Assembly (NCBI RefSeq): GCF_025717045.1
Contig: NZ_JAOVZN010000008.1
Span: 124,270-188,269, forward strand
Length of the DNA stretch: 64,000 nucleotides
Direction of reading: 5' to 3'
Origin: Flavobacterium sp. SH_e
GTDB taxonomy: Bacteria; Bacteroidota; Bacteroidia; Flavobacteriales; Flavobacteriaceae
Shown here: piece after piece, positions 35,701 through 44,600 of the stretch
Position numbering within the stretch: the stretch's first letter is position 1
Layout: each line of letters begins with the position of its first letter
Position numbers and translations under genes: made by a program
The notes under the pieces: model-generated
Seen by the model: only the letters and a program-made list of their open reading frames with translations
Told to the model about the DNA's origin: nothing
Database searches by the model: none

Positions 35701-38700
35701 GGAAAACTAACATCACAGATTTACCTTACGGAACATACACCGTAACAGTATCTGATAATAATGCTGTAAACTGTTCAATAACAGAAACAATTACTATTAC
35801 GGAACCTGCAAATGAATTAGCTATTGCTAGCGAAAATGTTCTGCCAGCTTCAGGATATGGTTTAAGCAACGGAAAAATTACAGTTCAAATTTCTGGAGGA
35901 ACTCCTATATACACTTACAAATGGTTTAAGGATAATACCGAAATTGCTGATCAAACTACTGATGTTTTAGATAATCAGCCAGCGGGATCTTACAAACTTC
36001 TTGTAACCGATAGCAAAAACTGTACTTTAGAACAAACTTTTACAATTACAGAACCTTTAGAACTTAAAGTAAATGTTTCTATCGCAAAAGTAATTGATTG
36101 TTTTGACGGAACTGGTATTTTGAAAGCTGTAGCAGTTACAGGAACTGGTGTACCAGATGCACAAGGATTTTATACTTACAAATGGTACAACGAAAACGGT
36201 ACTTTAATCAATACTATTTTAAATACTGAAGGAACTACAGGAAATATTACAATAGGTAAATATTATGTAACTGTAATTGATTCAAACAACAATCAAACAA
36301 CATCTGACCTATTCGAAATTACACAACCAACTCAAATTATTGTTACAACAACAAACAAACAAGACGTAACATGTTATGACGGAAATGATGGAATTGTTGA
36401 AATTGATGTTATTGGAGGAACTCCTGATATTGTCGCTGGAGCACCAGTTTACACTTATTTATGGAGTAACGGAAGTACAGATAAAAACCAATATTCTTTA
36501 AGAAAAGGTATTTACTCAGTTAGTGCTTATGACGGAAATTTATGTGTTGGAACTTTAAGCAACATTGTAATAGATCAGCCTCAGGATTTTGGATTTGATT
36601 TGGACAAAATTGTACCAACTATTCCAACCGCAGGTAATAGTGATGGTTCATTACATATCGAAATTGTGGGCGGAGTTGCACCTTACAGATACGTATGTCA
36701 AGATAGCAACGGAAACATAATTAAAGACGTAACAAATTCAAACCTAAAACAAGTCGATTTTACAAATCTAGCTTCAAGCATTTTTACAATTTCTGCAACA
36801 GATGCAACTGGATGTACAAAATCGACAGAATTTGATTTCAATAATAATGTATTAGAAATTAACATTGCTCAATCGGCAGAAATTACCTGTAACAATGGTA
36901 AAAATGCTTCTATAACTGCTGTTGTAAAAGGTGGTTTTGGTATTAGAACTATTACTTGGTATAAGAACAATGTAAAAATTCCAAACGAATCAAATGCGTT
37001 ATTAAGCAATCTAGAAATAGGAACTTACTATGCTATTGTAAAAGATTTTAATAAAGTAGAAGTCACTAGCAACTCAATCGTAATTACACAACCTGATCCA
37101 ATTGTTGTTACCAATACATTAAAAGACGCAAGCTGTTTAGGTTATAATGATGGAGCAATTTATCTAACAGCTGCAGGCGGAAGCAATAATTTCCAATACC
37201 GTTATAAATCTCAAAGTTCAGGATACGGAAATTGGATTGCATTTGATAATAATTTATCTGCTACAATTGCAAATCTAAAAGCAGATGTTTATGATATTCA
37301 AGTACAAGACAGCAAAGGCTGTAATTATACTTCAATCGTAAATGTTCAAATCTCGGAACCAAAACAACTTGTAATAACTCAAAAAACAATTACTCCAACA
37401 ACAGGTTTTGGACTTTCTAACGGAAGCATCAATATTACTGTTCAAGGCGGAACACCTGCATACAATTACCAATGGTTTACAAGTGCAAATGTTGCTGTAA
37501 ACGGAACAACAGCAACAGCTGCAAATCTTCCAGCAGGTAAATATTATGCAATTGTAACAGATGCAAAAGGCTGTTCTTTAACTTCTGAACTTTACGAAAT
37601 AAAACAGCCAGATTTATTAGTAGCAACTATTACCAAAATAAATTCTGTTTTATGTAATGGAGATAAAAATGCAAGCCTTAGAGCAAATGTCGCAGGAGGT
37701 ATCTCAGGTTATACATACAAATGGTATTCTGTTCCAGAAACTGGAGTTTTAGGAACTAACGTAACTTTAGGAAATCTAGGAATTGGAACTTATTATGTTG
37801 AGGTAACTGATAGCAAAAACAACATTTCAAAAAGTGATTTCTTTACGATTGACCAACCTCAACAACTAGACAATACACTTTCTTCAGACTACACTCTTTG
37901 TGGTGATGGAAAAGACTGGACAATTACTCCAGCTGTTACAGGCGGAACAAAACCATACAATTATTTATGGAATACTGGAGCTAAGACTGAAGTTTTAAAG
38001 AATGTTTCTCCTGGTACATATACTGTAACGGTAACAGATTTTAATGGATGTACGATTGCAAAATCTATTACTGTAAAAGCTCCATTGCATTTGGATGCTA
38101 CTGGAGTAATCAAAATTCCAACTTGTTATGGAGGATCTGATGCTACAATTACCATGACAACTTTTGGCGGACAAGCACCTTATCAATATTTATGGAATAC
38201 TGGGGAAAAATCTAGTGTTTTAAGCAATGCTTCAGCTGGAGATTATACGCTGAAAATTACAGACAATAAAGGCTGTGTGATGAATTATGATTTTACAATC
38301 GAAAATCCTCCGAAAGATGTGATTTATCTTGGCGAAGACGTTACGCTATGTTACGATCAAAGCTTGACAATCAATGCAACGATTGATGATGATAAAGCAA
38401 CTTATTTGTGGACTTCTGATAAAGGATTCAAAAGCACAAATGCAATGATTACCGTTTCTCAAGCTGCAAATTACACAGTTGTTGTAACCAACAAATTAGG
38501 CTGTCAGGCAACAGATACAATTAATATTTCGAGTCAAGATTCGGCTATCAGTTCTGAGTTTGCTATGTCTTCTCAAGTATTCGTTAATGAGAAATTTATC
38601 ATTGTAGATATCAGTAATCCAAAAGCAGATAGAATCGAATGGAAATTACCTCCAGAAGCAATTGTAACAACAAATAATGGAGATTATGCAGAGATGAGTT

Positions 38701-39080
38701 TTACAAAAGCTGGCGAATATGATATTACATTAAATACTGAAAAAGGAAGATGTACGTCTTATCAAACCAAAACTATTTTGGTAACCGAGGGCGAATATGT
38801 TGATCCGGATGAAACAGATTTACAGAAAAAATTTGATATAAAAGTTTATCCGAATCCTTCTAATGGAATATTTACTGTCGATGCAACATTAGACAAAATA
38901 ATGCCAGCAAGTGTAAAAGTTTATAACCTAAACAACAATGTGGTTATTGATTCTAAAAGCGGAAATGGACAAGATACTTATTCGTTCAATTTTAGTTTAA
39001 ATGGACTTCCATCGGGGATCTATTTTGTATTGTTTGAATCTCAACAGGGAACAAAACTGAGAAAACTGATTATACAATAA
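32703..39080 (+). CDS. Giant SprB-repeat surface protein with T9SS type A sorting domain (2125 aa)
   Basis: The ATG at 32703 gives a clean signal peptide (MKKIILFFLLLTNFIAHSQ). A longer in-frame start at 32601 would place vestigial sequence in front of it. About 22 SprB-type repeats of 75-95 residues fill residues 45-1870, each with a C-x-G...G-x-I...GG-x-x-Y-x-Y-x-W core and an ending like VTDxNxC. They are organised in a period of three (see the repeat entry). An Ig/PKD-like region (about 1870-2035) precedes a T9SS type A C-terminal domain (about 2040-2125: IKVYPNPSNGIFTVD ... LNGLPSGIYFVLFES). The protein should be exported by T9SS and anchored or released at the cell surface. By analogy with SprB it could be an adhesin, but it is not the SprB orthologue: it is much shorter and the sorting domain is type A. 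Confidence 0.9.
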   Translation: MKKIILFFLLLTNFIAHSQTPTGVRRVTIGNPPIIKIDGTAVGATGFNVPNGRIDGFEVTGGTPNYTETWTKDGADFTLTDYNKLTGGTYIVTITDSKNCTMAKTFEIEQPAELKVTLSANTKISCYGGTGSITATVTGGTAGYSYTWEQKQPAGSNPAYSTVFGQSGKTATGLLKGIYRVIITDSANPSNTVTSADIPLDQNDLIEVTNKNIVNIGCKGEATGSTNLSIISGTGDYNVTWTDGPTGPSRSLLAAGTYYYKITDQADTNCSISGSVTITEPPTKVTISTTIIQTQPSTPTSTDGKIKISATGGTPGYTYTWYKGTTLISPDTDQDGEATGLDNGTYSVIVTDANGCTATKENLELKALDVSIVDHTDIKCFGESTGSLTAKAVGGLGSGYTYKWYKIEGANKIAQSAETEKIDNIPFGTYRVVVNEGQTLSVYAEYTLIQPDERLQASVSTTKPICYGQANGNATLTVSGGTVGSGYTYLWSNGSITKDQNTLAKGTYWVTVTDANDCSVTINNILIDQPDLITIPTPTITKVLINGQSTGAISLADATGGTGTLEYSWGSTNVTPAFSSNSKNISGLKAGNYTLTVKDGNSCSVSTTFTVEENPKLVVSLVETSSIKCFDNKTGEITATVTGGAPIYTYEWSKFNGSTYDPISSAPDKISNQGFGKYKLTITDSVGAIESAEIDLGQPDQLTVSLASNVVNVLCYGNQTGAISINVSGGITPYTYQWINSEDASFYKTSKDLSGIFAGTYSVLITDDNNCTIELKDIIVSQPTAPLAINDLQVKDLTGFETQNGIIEVNITGGTQAYTYEWRVKGTSPIIGSTNKIDQLTIGTYVLTVTDQNNCTIEKEYTLTQPPRLDITGIDMTPNTEIKCYGDTTAELTATITGGVPAYIYKWYNALDSNITLSNTDKVSNLGAGKYIVEVTDQNNNTLYGVNEYTITQPDPLAITFTKTEVSCKNGNDGTINLTITGGSSDYNIVWNYDSANNNGKTNITDLPYGTYTVTVSDNNAVNCSITETITITEPANELAIASENVLPASGYGLSNGKITVQISGGTPIYTYKWFKDNTEIADQTTDVLDNQPAGSYKLLVTDSKNCTLEQTFTITEPLELKVNVSIAKVIDCFDGTGILKAVAVTGTGVPDAQGFYTYKWYNENGTLINTILNTEGTTGNITIGKYYVTVIDSNNNQTTSDLFEITQPTQIIVTTTNKQDVTCYDGNDGIVEIDVIGGTPDIVAGAPVYTYLWSNGSTDKNQYSLRKGIYSVSAYDGNLCVGTLSNIVIDQPQDFGFDLDKIVPTIPTAGNSDGSLHIEIVGGVAPYRYVCQDSNGNIIKDVTNSNLKQVDFTNLASSIFTISATDATGCTKSTEFDFNNNVLEINIAQSAEITCNNGKNASITAVVKGGFGIRTITWYKNNVKIPNESNALLSNLEIGTYYAIVKDFNKVEVTSNSIVITQPDPIVVTNTLKDASCLGYNDGAIYLTAAGGSNNFQYRYKSQSSGYGNWIAFDNNLSATIANLKADVYDIQVQDSKGCNYTSIVNVQISEPKQLVITQKTITPTTGFGLSNGSINITVQGGTPAYNYQWFTSANVAVNGTTATAANLPAGKYYAIVTDAKGCSLTSELYEIKQPDLLVATITKINSVLCNGDKNASLRANVAGGISGYTYKWYSVPETGVLGTNVTLGNLGIGTYYVEVTDSKNNISKSDFFTIDQPQQLDNTLSSDYTLCGDGKDWTITPAVTGGTKPYNYLWNTGAKTEVLKNVSPGTYTVTVTDFNGCTIAKSITVKAPLHLDATGVIKIPTCYGGSDATITMTTFGGQAPYQYLWNTGEKSSVLSNASAGDYTLKITDNKGCVMNYDFTIENPPKDVIYLGEDVTLCYDQSLTINATIDDDKATYLWTSDKGFKSTNAMITVSQAANYTVVVTNKLGCQATDTINISSQDSAISSEFAMSSQVFVNEKFIIVDISNPKADRIEWKLPPEAIVTTNNGDYAEMSFTKAGEYDITLNTEKGRCTSYQTKTILVTEGEYVDPDETDLQKKFDIKVYPNPSNGIFTVDATLDKIMPASVKVYNLNNNVVIDSKSGNGQDTYSFNFSLNGLPSGIYFVLFESQQGTKLRKLIIQ
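32853..38290 (+). repeat. Higher-order triplet array of SprB repeats
   Basis: Units lacking the leading cysteine recur with their NG/DG turn at 32853, 33609, 34350, 35112, 35868, 36642 and 37419, giving spacings of about 756, 741, 762, 756, 774 and 777 nt. Each interval holds three repeats of the pattern: no leading Cys, no trailing Cys, both Cys. Positions were read by eye and may be off by a few bases. Confidence 0.75.
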
Positions 39081-39173
39081 GCCAGGATCATTTGATCGAA
39101 AAGTCAATTTTAATAAAAATAGTTCGAAATATAAGGCTAGCCCTTCCCTATTTCATGCCCTGAATATATTATA

Positions 39174-41621
39174 ATGAATTTAAAAAGAATATCATTTTTT
39201 AGCATACTATTGTTTACATCCTTGGGATTTGCACAAAATTTCAATGTTGAAGAATTAGGAAAAGCCAAATTAATAAATGTCTCTGGGGGCGCTTCTGCCA
39301 GCGGAGTATTCTATTCTGGTAATGCTGCCAGAGAGCCTTTTACTTATTTCTTAAACGGAAATATCAATGTGAATGTCGCAGGTTTATATAATATACCTTT
39401 TTCATTTTCGTACACCAATCAAAGTTTTGGTTACAATAGACCAGTTCTAATGAATCGTTTAAGCATCCATCCATCTTATAAATGGATAACTGGACATATT
39501 GGAGATGTCAGCATGACTTTTTCTCCATACACCTTAAGCGGACATCAATTTACTGGTTTGGGTGTTGATTTAACTCCGCAAGGCAAATTTAAAATCAGCG
39601 CCATGTACGGACGTTTGGTTAAAAGTAGCGAATACGATGCTATTAATAGCGAATTGGTTCCAACGTATAAAAGATTTGGTTACGGTTTTAAAACGCAATA
39701 TGCCTTAGAAAAAGTAAATCTTGGGCTTACCTTTTTTAGAGCAAAAGATGAGATTAACTCACTTTCTATTCCAGTCCCTTACGAATTGGGAGTTGTTCCA
39801 AAAGAAAATGCTGCAATCAGTTTTGAAACCTCTTTTAAACTATTCAAAAAATTACAGGTTTTAACTGAATTTGCAAACAGTGCAATAACCGAAGATACAA
39901 GAGATGAAGGAAATACAAAAGCAAAAAATGTTGCTTCATTATTTGTAAATTCAAATTCGACTACGACAAGCTATAAAGCAATGAAAGGGCAATTGGTTTA
40001 TCCAGCCGGAAAAGGAACATTAGGTTTAGGTTACGAACGCATCGATCCGAATTACAGAACATTGGGAGGTTATTATTTCAATAATGACTTAGAAAATGTT
40101 ACTGTTAATGCTTCTCAAACTTTATACAAAGACAAACTGGGCTTAAACTTGAATTTAGGTTTGCAAAAAGACAATCTGGATAAACAGAAACAAAGCCAGA
40201 TGAAAAGATTGGTTTCATCTATTAGTGCCGATTTCAGAGCAAATCAGAAATTAAATTTCAATGTAAATTATTCTAATTTTCAATCATTTACCAATAGCAG
40301 AAATCAGTTTGATTACATCAATCAAACCTCTCAATATGAATATTTAGACACTTTAAATTACAGACAAGTCAATCAGAATGCAGCGCTTACTGTTAATTAT
40401 CTTTTGAAAAATGATAAAAGACAGAAACAAGCTTTTAATGCAACTTTTAGTATGCAAGATGCCGTAAATCAACAAGAAGGAAAAACAATTGCTGGCGGTG
40501 CGAGCACTTATTATAATACAGGACTTTCATATATTATTGGATATCCGCAGAAAGATTTAAACCTGACAGCTTCATTCAACAGTACAATAGGAAAACTAGA
40601 TACTAGTGATAATTTAATCTTAGGACCAACAGTTGGCGCTACTAAATTATTTTATGACAAAAAACTAAATACTTCCTTTTCTACCAGTTATAACACCAGT
40701 TTCAATAATGGTGATAAAGTCAACGACATTATTAATATCCGTTTAAACGGTTCATACATTTATTTGCAAAAGCATAATTTCAGTTTAAACTGTATTACGC
40801 TTTTCAGCAGTTCGCAAACCGTTCGCAATAATGATTTGACAGCAACTTTATCTTACGCTTATTCATTTGACAAAATCAAACTTCGCCCAAAACGTGTAGA
40901 AGAAAAAACAGAAGTTACAGCAAAAGAAGCACCAGAAAGCACTCTGAAAATCTCTTCGAAAGATGTGACATTAGAAGGAACAAAAGCTGAAATCATTGCT
41001 AATCTTGAACAGCTTCAAAATAGTCTAAAACCAGTACCAGAAGAAGAAACTGAAAAGTTAAATAAACTTTTAAATGATGCCAGAATGGAATTGGATGACA
41101 AAAAATTTAAAGAAAAAACACTCGATTATCTTGATCAATATAATTCGGATAAAGAAATTATTTCCCAATACAACTCTGTCCTTTTTGATATCGCACAAAA
41201 ACTAAACCGTGAAATATCTGCCAAAGACGAAAATATCGAAAAAGTTTATGTAGCCGCAATTGGCCGTGTTAATACAGACAAAATGCACGGAGTTAACAGC
41301 GAAGAAGCAAAAGACAAAGCCGCTTACAACAAGTATTTGAAATTGGTTGAAAGAAGCAAACAAAGCGAGAAACAGCTAATTAACCATAGATGGATGATGA
41401 GAGAGTTTGCAATGCTTGCCAAACTGCCAAAAAATGAACTTCAAAATAATGAATCAATGGCGGCTTTTAGCAAACAAGAAGTCAATACATTTTTTGATTT
41501 AAATCATGATAAAAAACCTGCTGAAGAAATCAGTGCACAATTAGAAGAGAAAATGATACCGTTTTACCATCAATTGGCGATAGAAAAAGCAGTAAATGAT
41601 CCTATCGAATTAAAACATTAA
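39174..41621 (+). CDS. Predicted outer-membrane beta-barrel protein with helical C-terminal extension (815 aa)
   Basis: The protein has a signal peptide (MNLKRISFFSILLFTSLGFAQ). Residues 25-570 alternate amphipathic beta strands rich in Y, F, N and T, such as LGLNLNLGLQKDNL and KLNTSFSTSYNTSFN, as in large outer-membrane barrels. From about 580 the sequence becomes charged and helical, with coiled-coil-like stretches (AEIIANLEQLQNSLKPVPEEETEKLNKLL), and it ends without a C-terminal aromatic. It is not a PorP/SprF protein, which are about 300 residues. Its place between the SprB-repeat gene and the toxin-like gene suggests an export or anchoring role (inference). There is no other close family I can name. 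Confidence 0.75.
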   Translation: MNLKRISFFSILLFTSLGFAQNFNVEELGKAKLINVSGGASASGVFYSGNAAREPFTYFLNGNINVNVAGLYNIPFSFSYTNQSFGYNRPVLMNRLSIHPSYKWITGHIGDVSMTFSPYTLSGHQFTGLGVDLTPQGKFKISAMYGRLVKSSEYDAINSELVPTYKRFGYGFKTQYALEKVNLGLTFFRAKDEINSLSIPVPYELGVVPKENAAISFETSFKLFKKLQVLTEFANSAITEDTRDEGNTKAKNVASLFVNSNSTTTSYKAMKGQLVYPAGKGTLGLGYERIDPNYRTLGGYYFNNDLENVTVNASQTLYKDKLGLNLNLGLQKDNLDKQKQSQMKRLVSSISADFRANQKLNFNVNYSNFQSFTNSRNQFDYINQTSQYEYLDTLNYRQVNQNAALTVNYLLKNDKRQKQAFNATFSMQDAVNQQEGKTIAGGASTYYNTGLSYIIGYPQKDLNLTASFNSTIGKLDTSDNLILGPTVGATKLFYDKKLNTSFSTSYNTSFNNGDKVNDIINIRLNGSYIYLQKHNFSLNCITLFSSSQTVRNNDLTATLSYAYSFDKIKLRPKRVEEKTEVTAKEAPESTLKISSKDVTLEGTKAEIIANLEQLQNSLKPVPEEETEKLNKLLNDARMELDDKKFKEKTLDYLDQYNSDKEIISQYNSVLFDIAQKLNREISAKDENIEKVYVAAIGRVNTDKMHGVNSEEAKDKAAYNKYLKLVERSKQSEKQLINHRWMMREFAMLAKLPKNELQNNESMAAFSKQEVNTFFDLNHDKKPAEEISAQLEEKMIPFYHQLAIEKAVNDPIELKH

Positions 41622-41663
41622 GAGAAAAAGATTTTAAAGTATAATAGTTATAAAAACACCCAA

Positions 41664-44600
41664 ATGCTAAAAAAACTACAATATCAACTATTTCTAACCC
41701 TTGGGTTTTGGCTTTCTGCAATGGTCTCTGGTTTAGCGCAAACTTATCCAGTAACAATAAGCACGCAAATTTCGCAACCTTCGCCAATCTATTTAAGCAA
41801 TTATGCCGATGCGACTACCATAAATAGTCCAATCAAAGTGCAGATTTCTTTAAACGATTTAACGATTTCTAATCGCCAGATTCGATTAAAATGTTATTTC
41901 CAAGGACAATCTATTTCATTAACAACAAACGATTTTGTGGTTGGAGCACGTGATCTTTATCTAGAAGGCGGTGTGCCCCTTCAGTTGACCAATGTCGATT
42001 TAGCACCATACTTTGAATATCAAAACCTTCTTGGAATCAATCCAAACCAATACGCTCAGGCACTTCCAGAAGGCATTTATAATTTTTCTGTTGAGGTTTA
42101 TGATTTTGCGACCAACAAAAAGCTTTCTAAGAAAACTAGTGTAACGACAATTATTTTCCAAAATGATCCGCCGTTTCTAAACCTTCCTCTGAATAATGCT
42201 TCTATAATGCAGCAGAACATTCAGAACATTATTTTTAGCTGGACGCCACGTCAAATCAATGTCAGTAACGTTGAATATGAATTTTCTTTGGTAGAAATCT
42301 GGGATAAATATACTCCAGTTCAAAATGCATTTTTATACTCACCTCCTCTTTTTACAACGACAACACGTTCGACTACATTACAATATGGCGTTTCAGAACC
42401 GCAATTACTTCCTGGTAAAAAATATGCTTGGAGAATAAAAGCAAAAGCGCTTCAAGGAGCCGAAGAAATTGGTGTTTTTAAGAATAACGGATATAGTGAA
42501 ATCTTCTCATTCGATTACGAAACCTATTGTACAGCACCGCTTGCCATAAACGTTGACGGAATAAGCGAAAACCAAGCTAAAGTTTCTTGGTCAGGAAGTA
42601 TCGATAACTTCGATTATCAGGTAAACTACCGTGAAAAAAATGCAGATTCGGAATGGTACAAAGTGGTAACTCCAAGAGAAAACCTTACTATTACCAATCT
42701 TAAACCTAATACTACTTACGAATATACTGTAGGTGCATCTTGCGAAGTTGGCAAATACACTCTTAGTACAGTTAAAGAATTTAATACTCTGGTAAGAGAC
42801 GAAATTGCTTTTCAAGGCTGTGGTCTAAAACCAGATCCAGCAGATTTAGCAAACACTACTCCGCTGAAAGAACTTTTACCTAATGATGTTATCGCCGCGG
42901 GAGATTTCCCTATTGTAGTTTTACATGCAACTGGAAGCAACGGAACTTTTTCTGGTGATGGTTATGTAACGCTTCCTTTCATCGAAAAATTTAGACAGCT
43001 TATTGATGCAGCTGACACACTTATTGCACAAAGCGCAGAAGATAAAGAAGAAAACGAAAAAAGTGCTAAAGTAAATATAAGTGAAAACACTCGTATCAGG
43101 ATTACATTCAACAGTATTGGTTTAAATACTGATTTTAAACTGATTTCTGGAGAGATTATAGCCGCTTATGATCCAAATTGGAGCAGTATGGCTGATCTTG
43201 ATGGGGTATTTAAAGATGTATTTGGAAGCGATGGAAAACCAGTTGAAGGCAAGCTTGATTATGTAATAGAATCGGTAACATTAAATCCTGACGGAAGCAC
43301 TACAATAAAAGGAACTAATGGCGCTGTCACTGTTCTTCCAAAATCTTCTTACGATCAGGTTTATACTGATAAAGACGGAAAAACTGTTACAATACCGGCT
43401 GAAGCTAAAGATCAACCTACTGTTTCAAATCCAGCTGAAGGCGGAAAAGCAACTGCTGCAAATACCAATGGTATATCTAGCAGTGGTGAAGTTGTTCAAA
43501 TATCTTCTTCAGATGTTAAAATTACTTTTTCAAATGGAACTAATGCCAAATACGCTTTTGATCCACAGCCAAAAGATGGACCAAAAAAGCTTCTAGAATC
43601 TTATGAAACCATCCCTACTAAAACGGGAGGCACTTATAAGGTAAATTATAAAGCAATATCTGACTTAAGTGATGCTTTTGATTTCATTATTGCAGAAGCT
43701 GAATTTAAAAATGGTAAAACATTAGATGATGTCGTCTTTAAAACTAATGCTGGCGAAGAAGTTGCTACAGAAAAAATCAGTGATACGAAAGTAGAAATAA
43801 AGATTAGTAAGAAATTTAATTTTGCTAAACATAGTATCATTGCTACAGTAAAAGGAGCACAAGAAAAAGATCCAAATGATCCTAGTAAAACGATCGCTGG
43901 TAAATCTGATATTGCTGGTAAAATAAACCTTTGGGATTTAACTCAGAAGCCTTCAATTAATGTAACTATTTTAAGTGTCAACGGAGCAAATGTGCCAAGT
44001 ACTGCAGATGCAGAAAAATTCCTTAATGACGTTTATAATAAAGCAGGAATTAAGTTCAATGTAACTTCACAAAATGTCAATATAACTACTCTACCTAACA
44101 TAGTTCCTTGTGGAGACAGCGGAATTATGAATGTGTACACTGATGGACAAATTAATATAATAAATCAGATTGAAGCGAGTAATCTTAAATATGATGACGA
44201 AACGTATTACATCATTTACACTGGCAGACCAGGGCAAGATGGATATAAAGGTTTTATGCCACTTGGTGGTCAATATGCTTTCGTATTTGACAATAATTTA
44301 AAAACTGCTGCTCACGAGCTTGGACATGGTATTTTTGGTCTTAAACATCCTTTCTCTACTGACACTGAATCAGGAAAAACTGATCTATTAATGGATTATG
44401 GGAATGGAACTGTATTATCACATAACGATTGGGATATTATTCATAGCGGTGGATGGAAATTCTATGGTTTTCAGAAAAGTTCTTCTGGGGCTTTGGCTGG
44501 TGGTTTTGGACTTACACCTGATTGGAAACTTGTTAGTGCTGGAGAAAGCAATATTGTTTCTACTGAGGCTGGATTGGTCGCTGAGGGACACTTATCAGGT

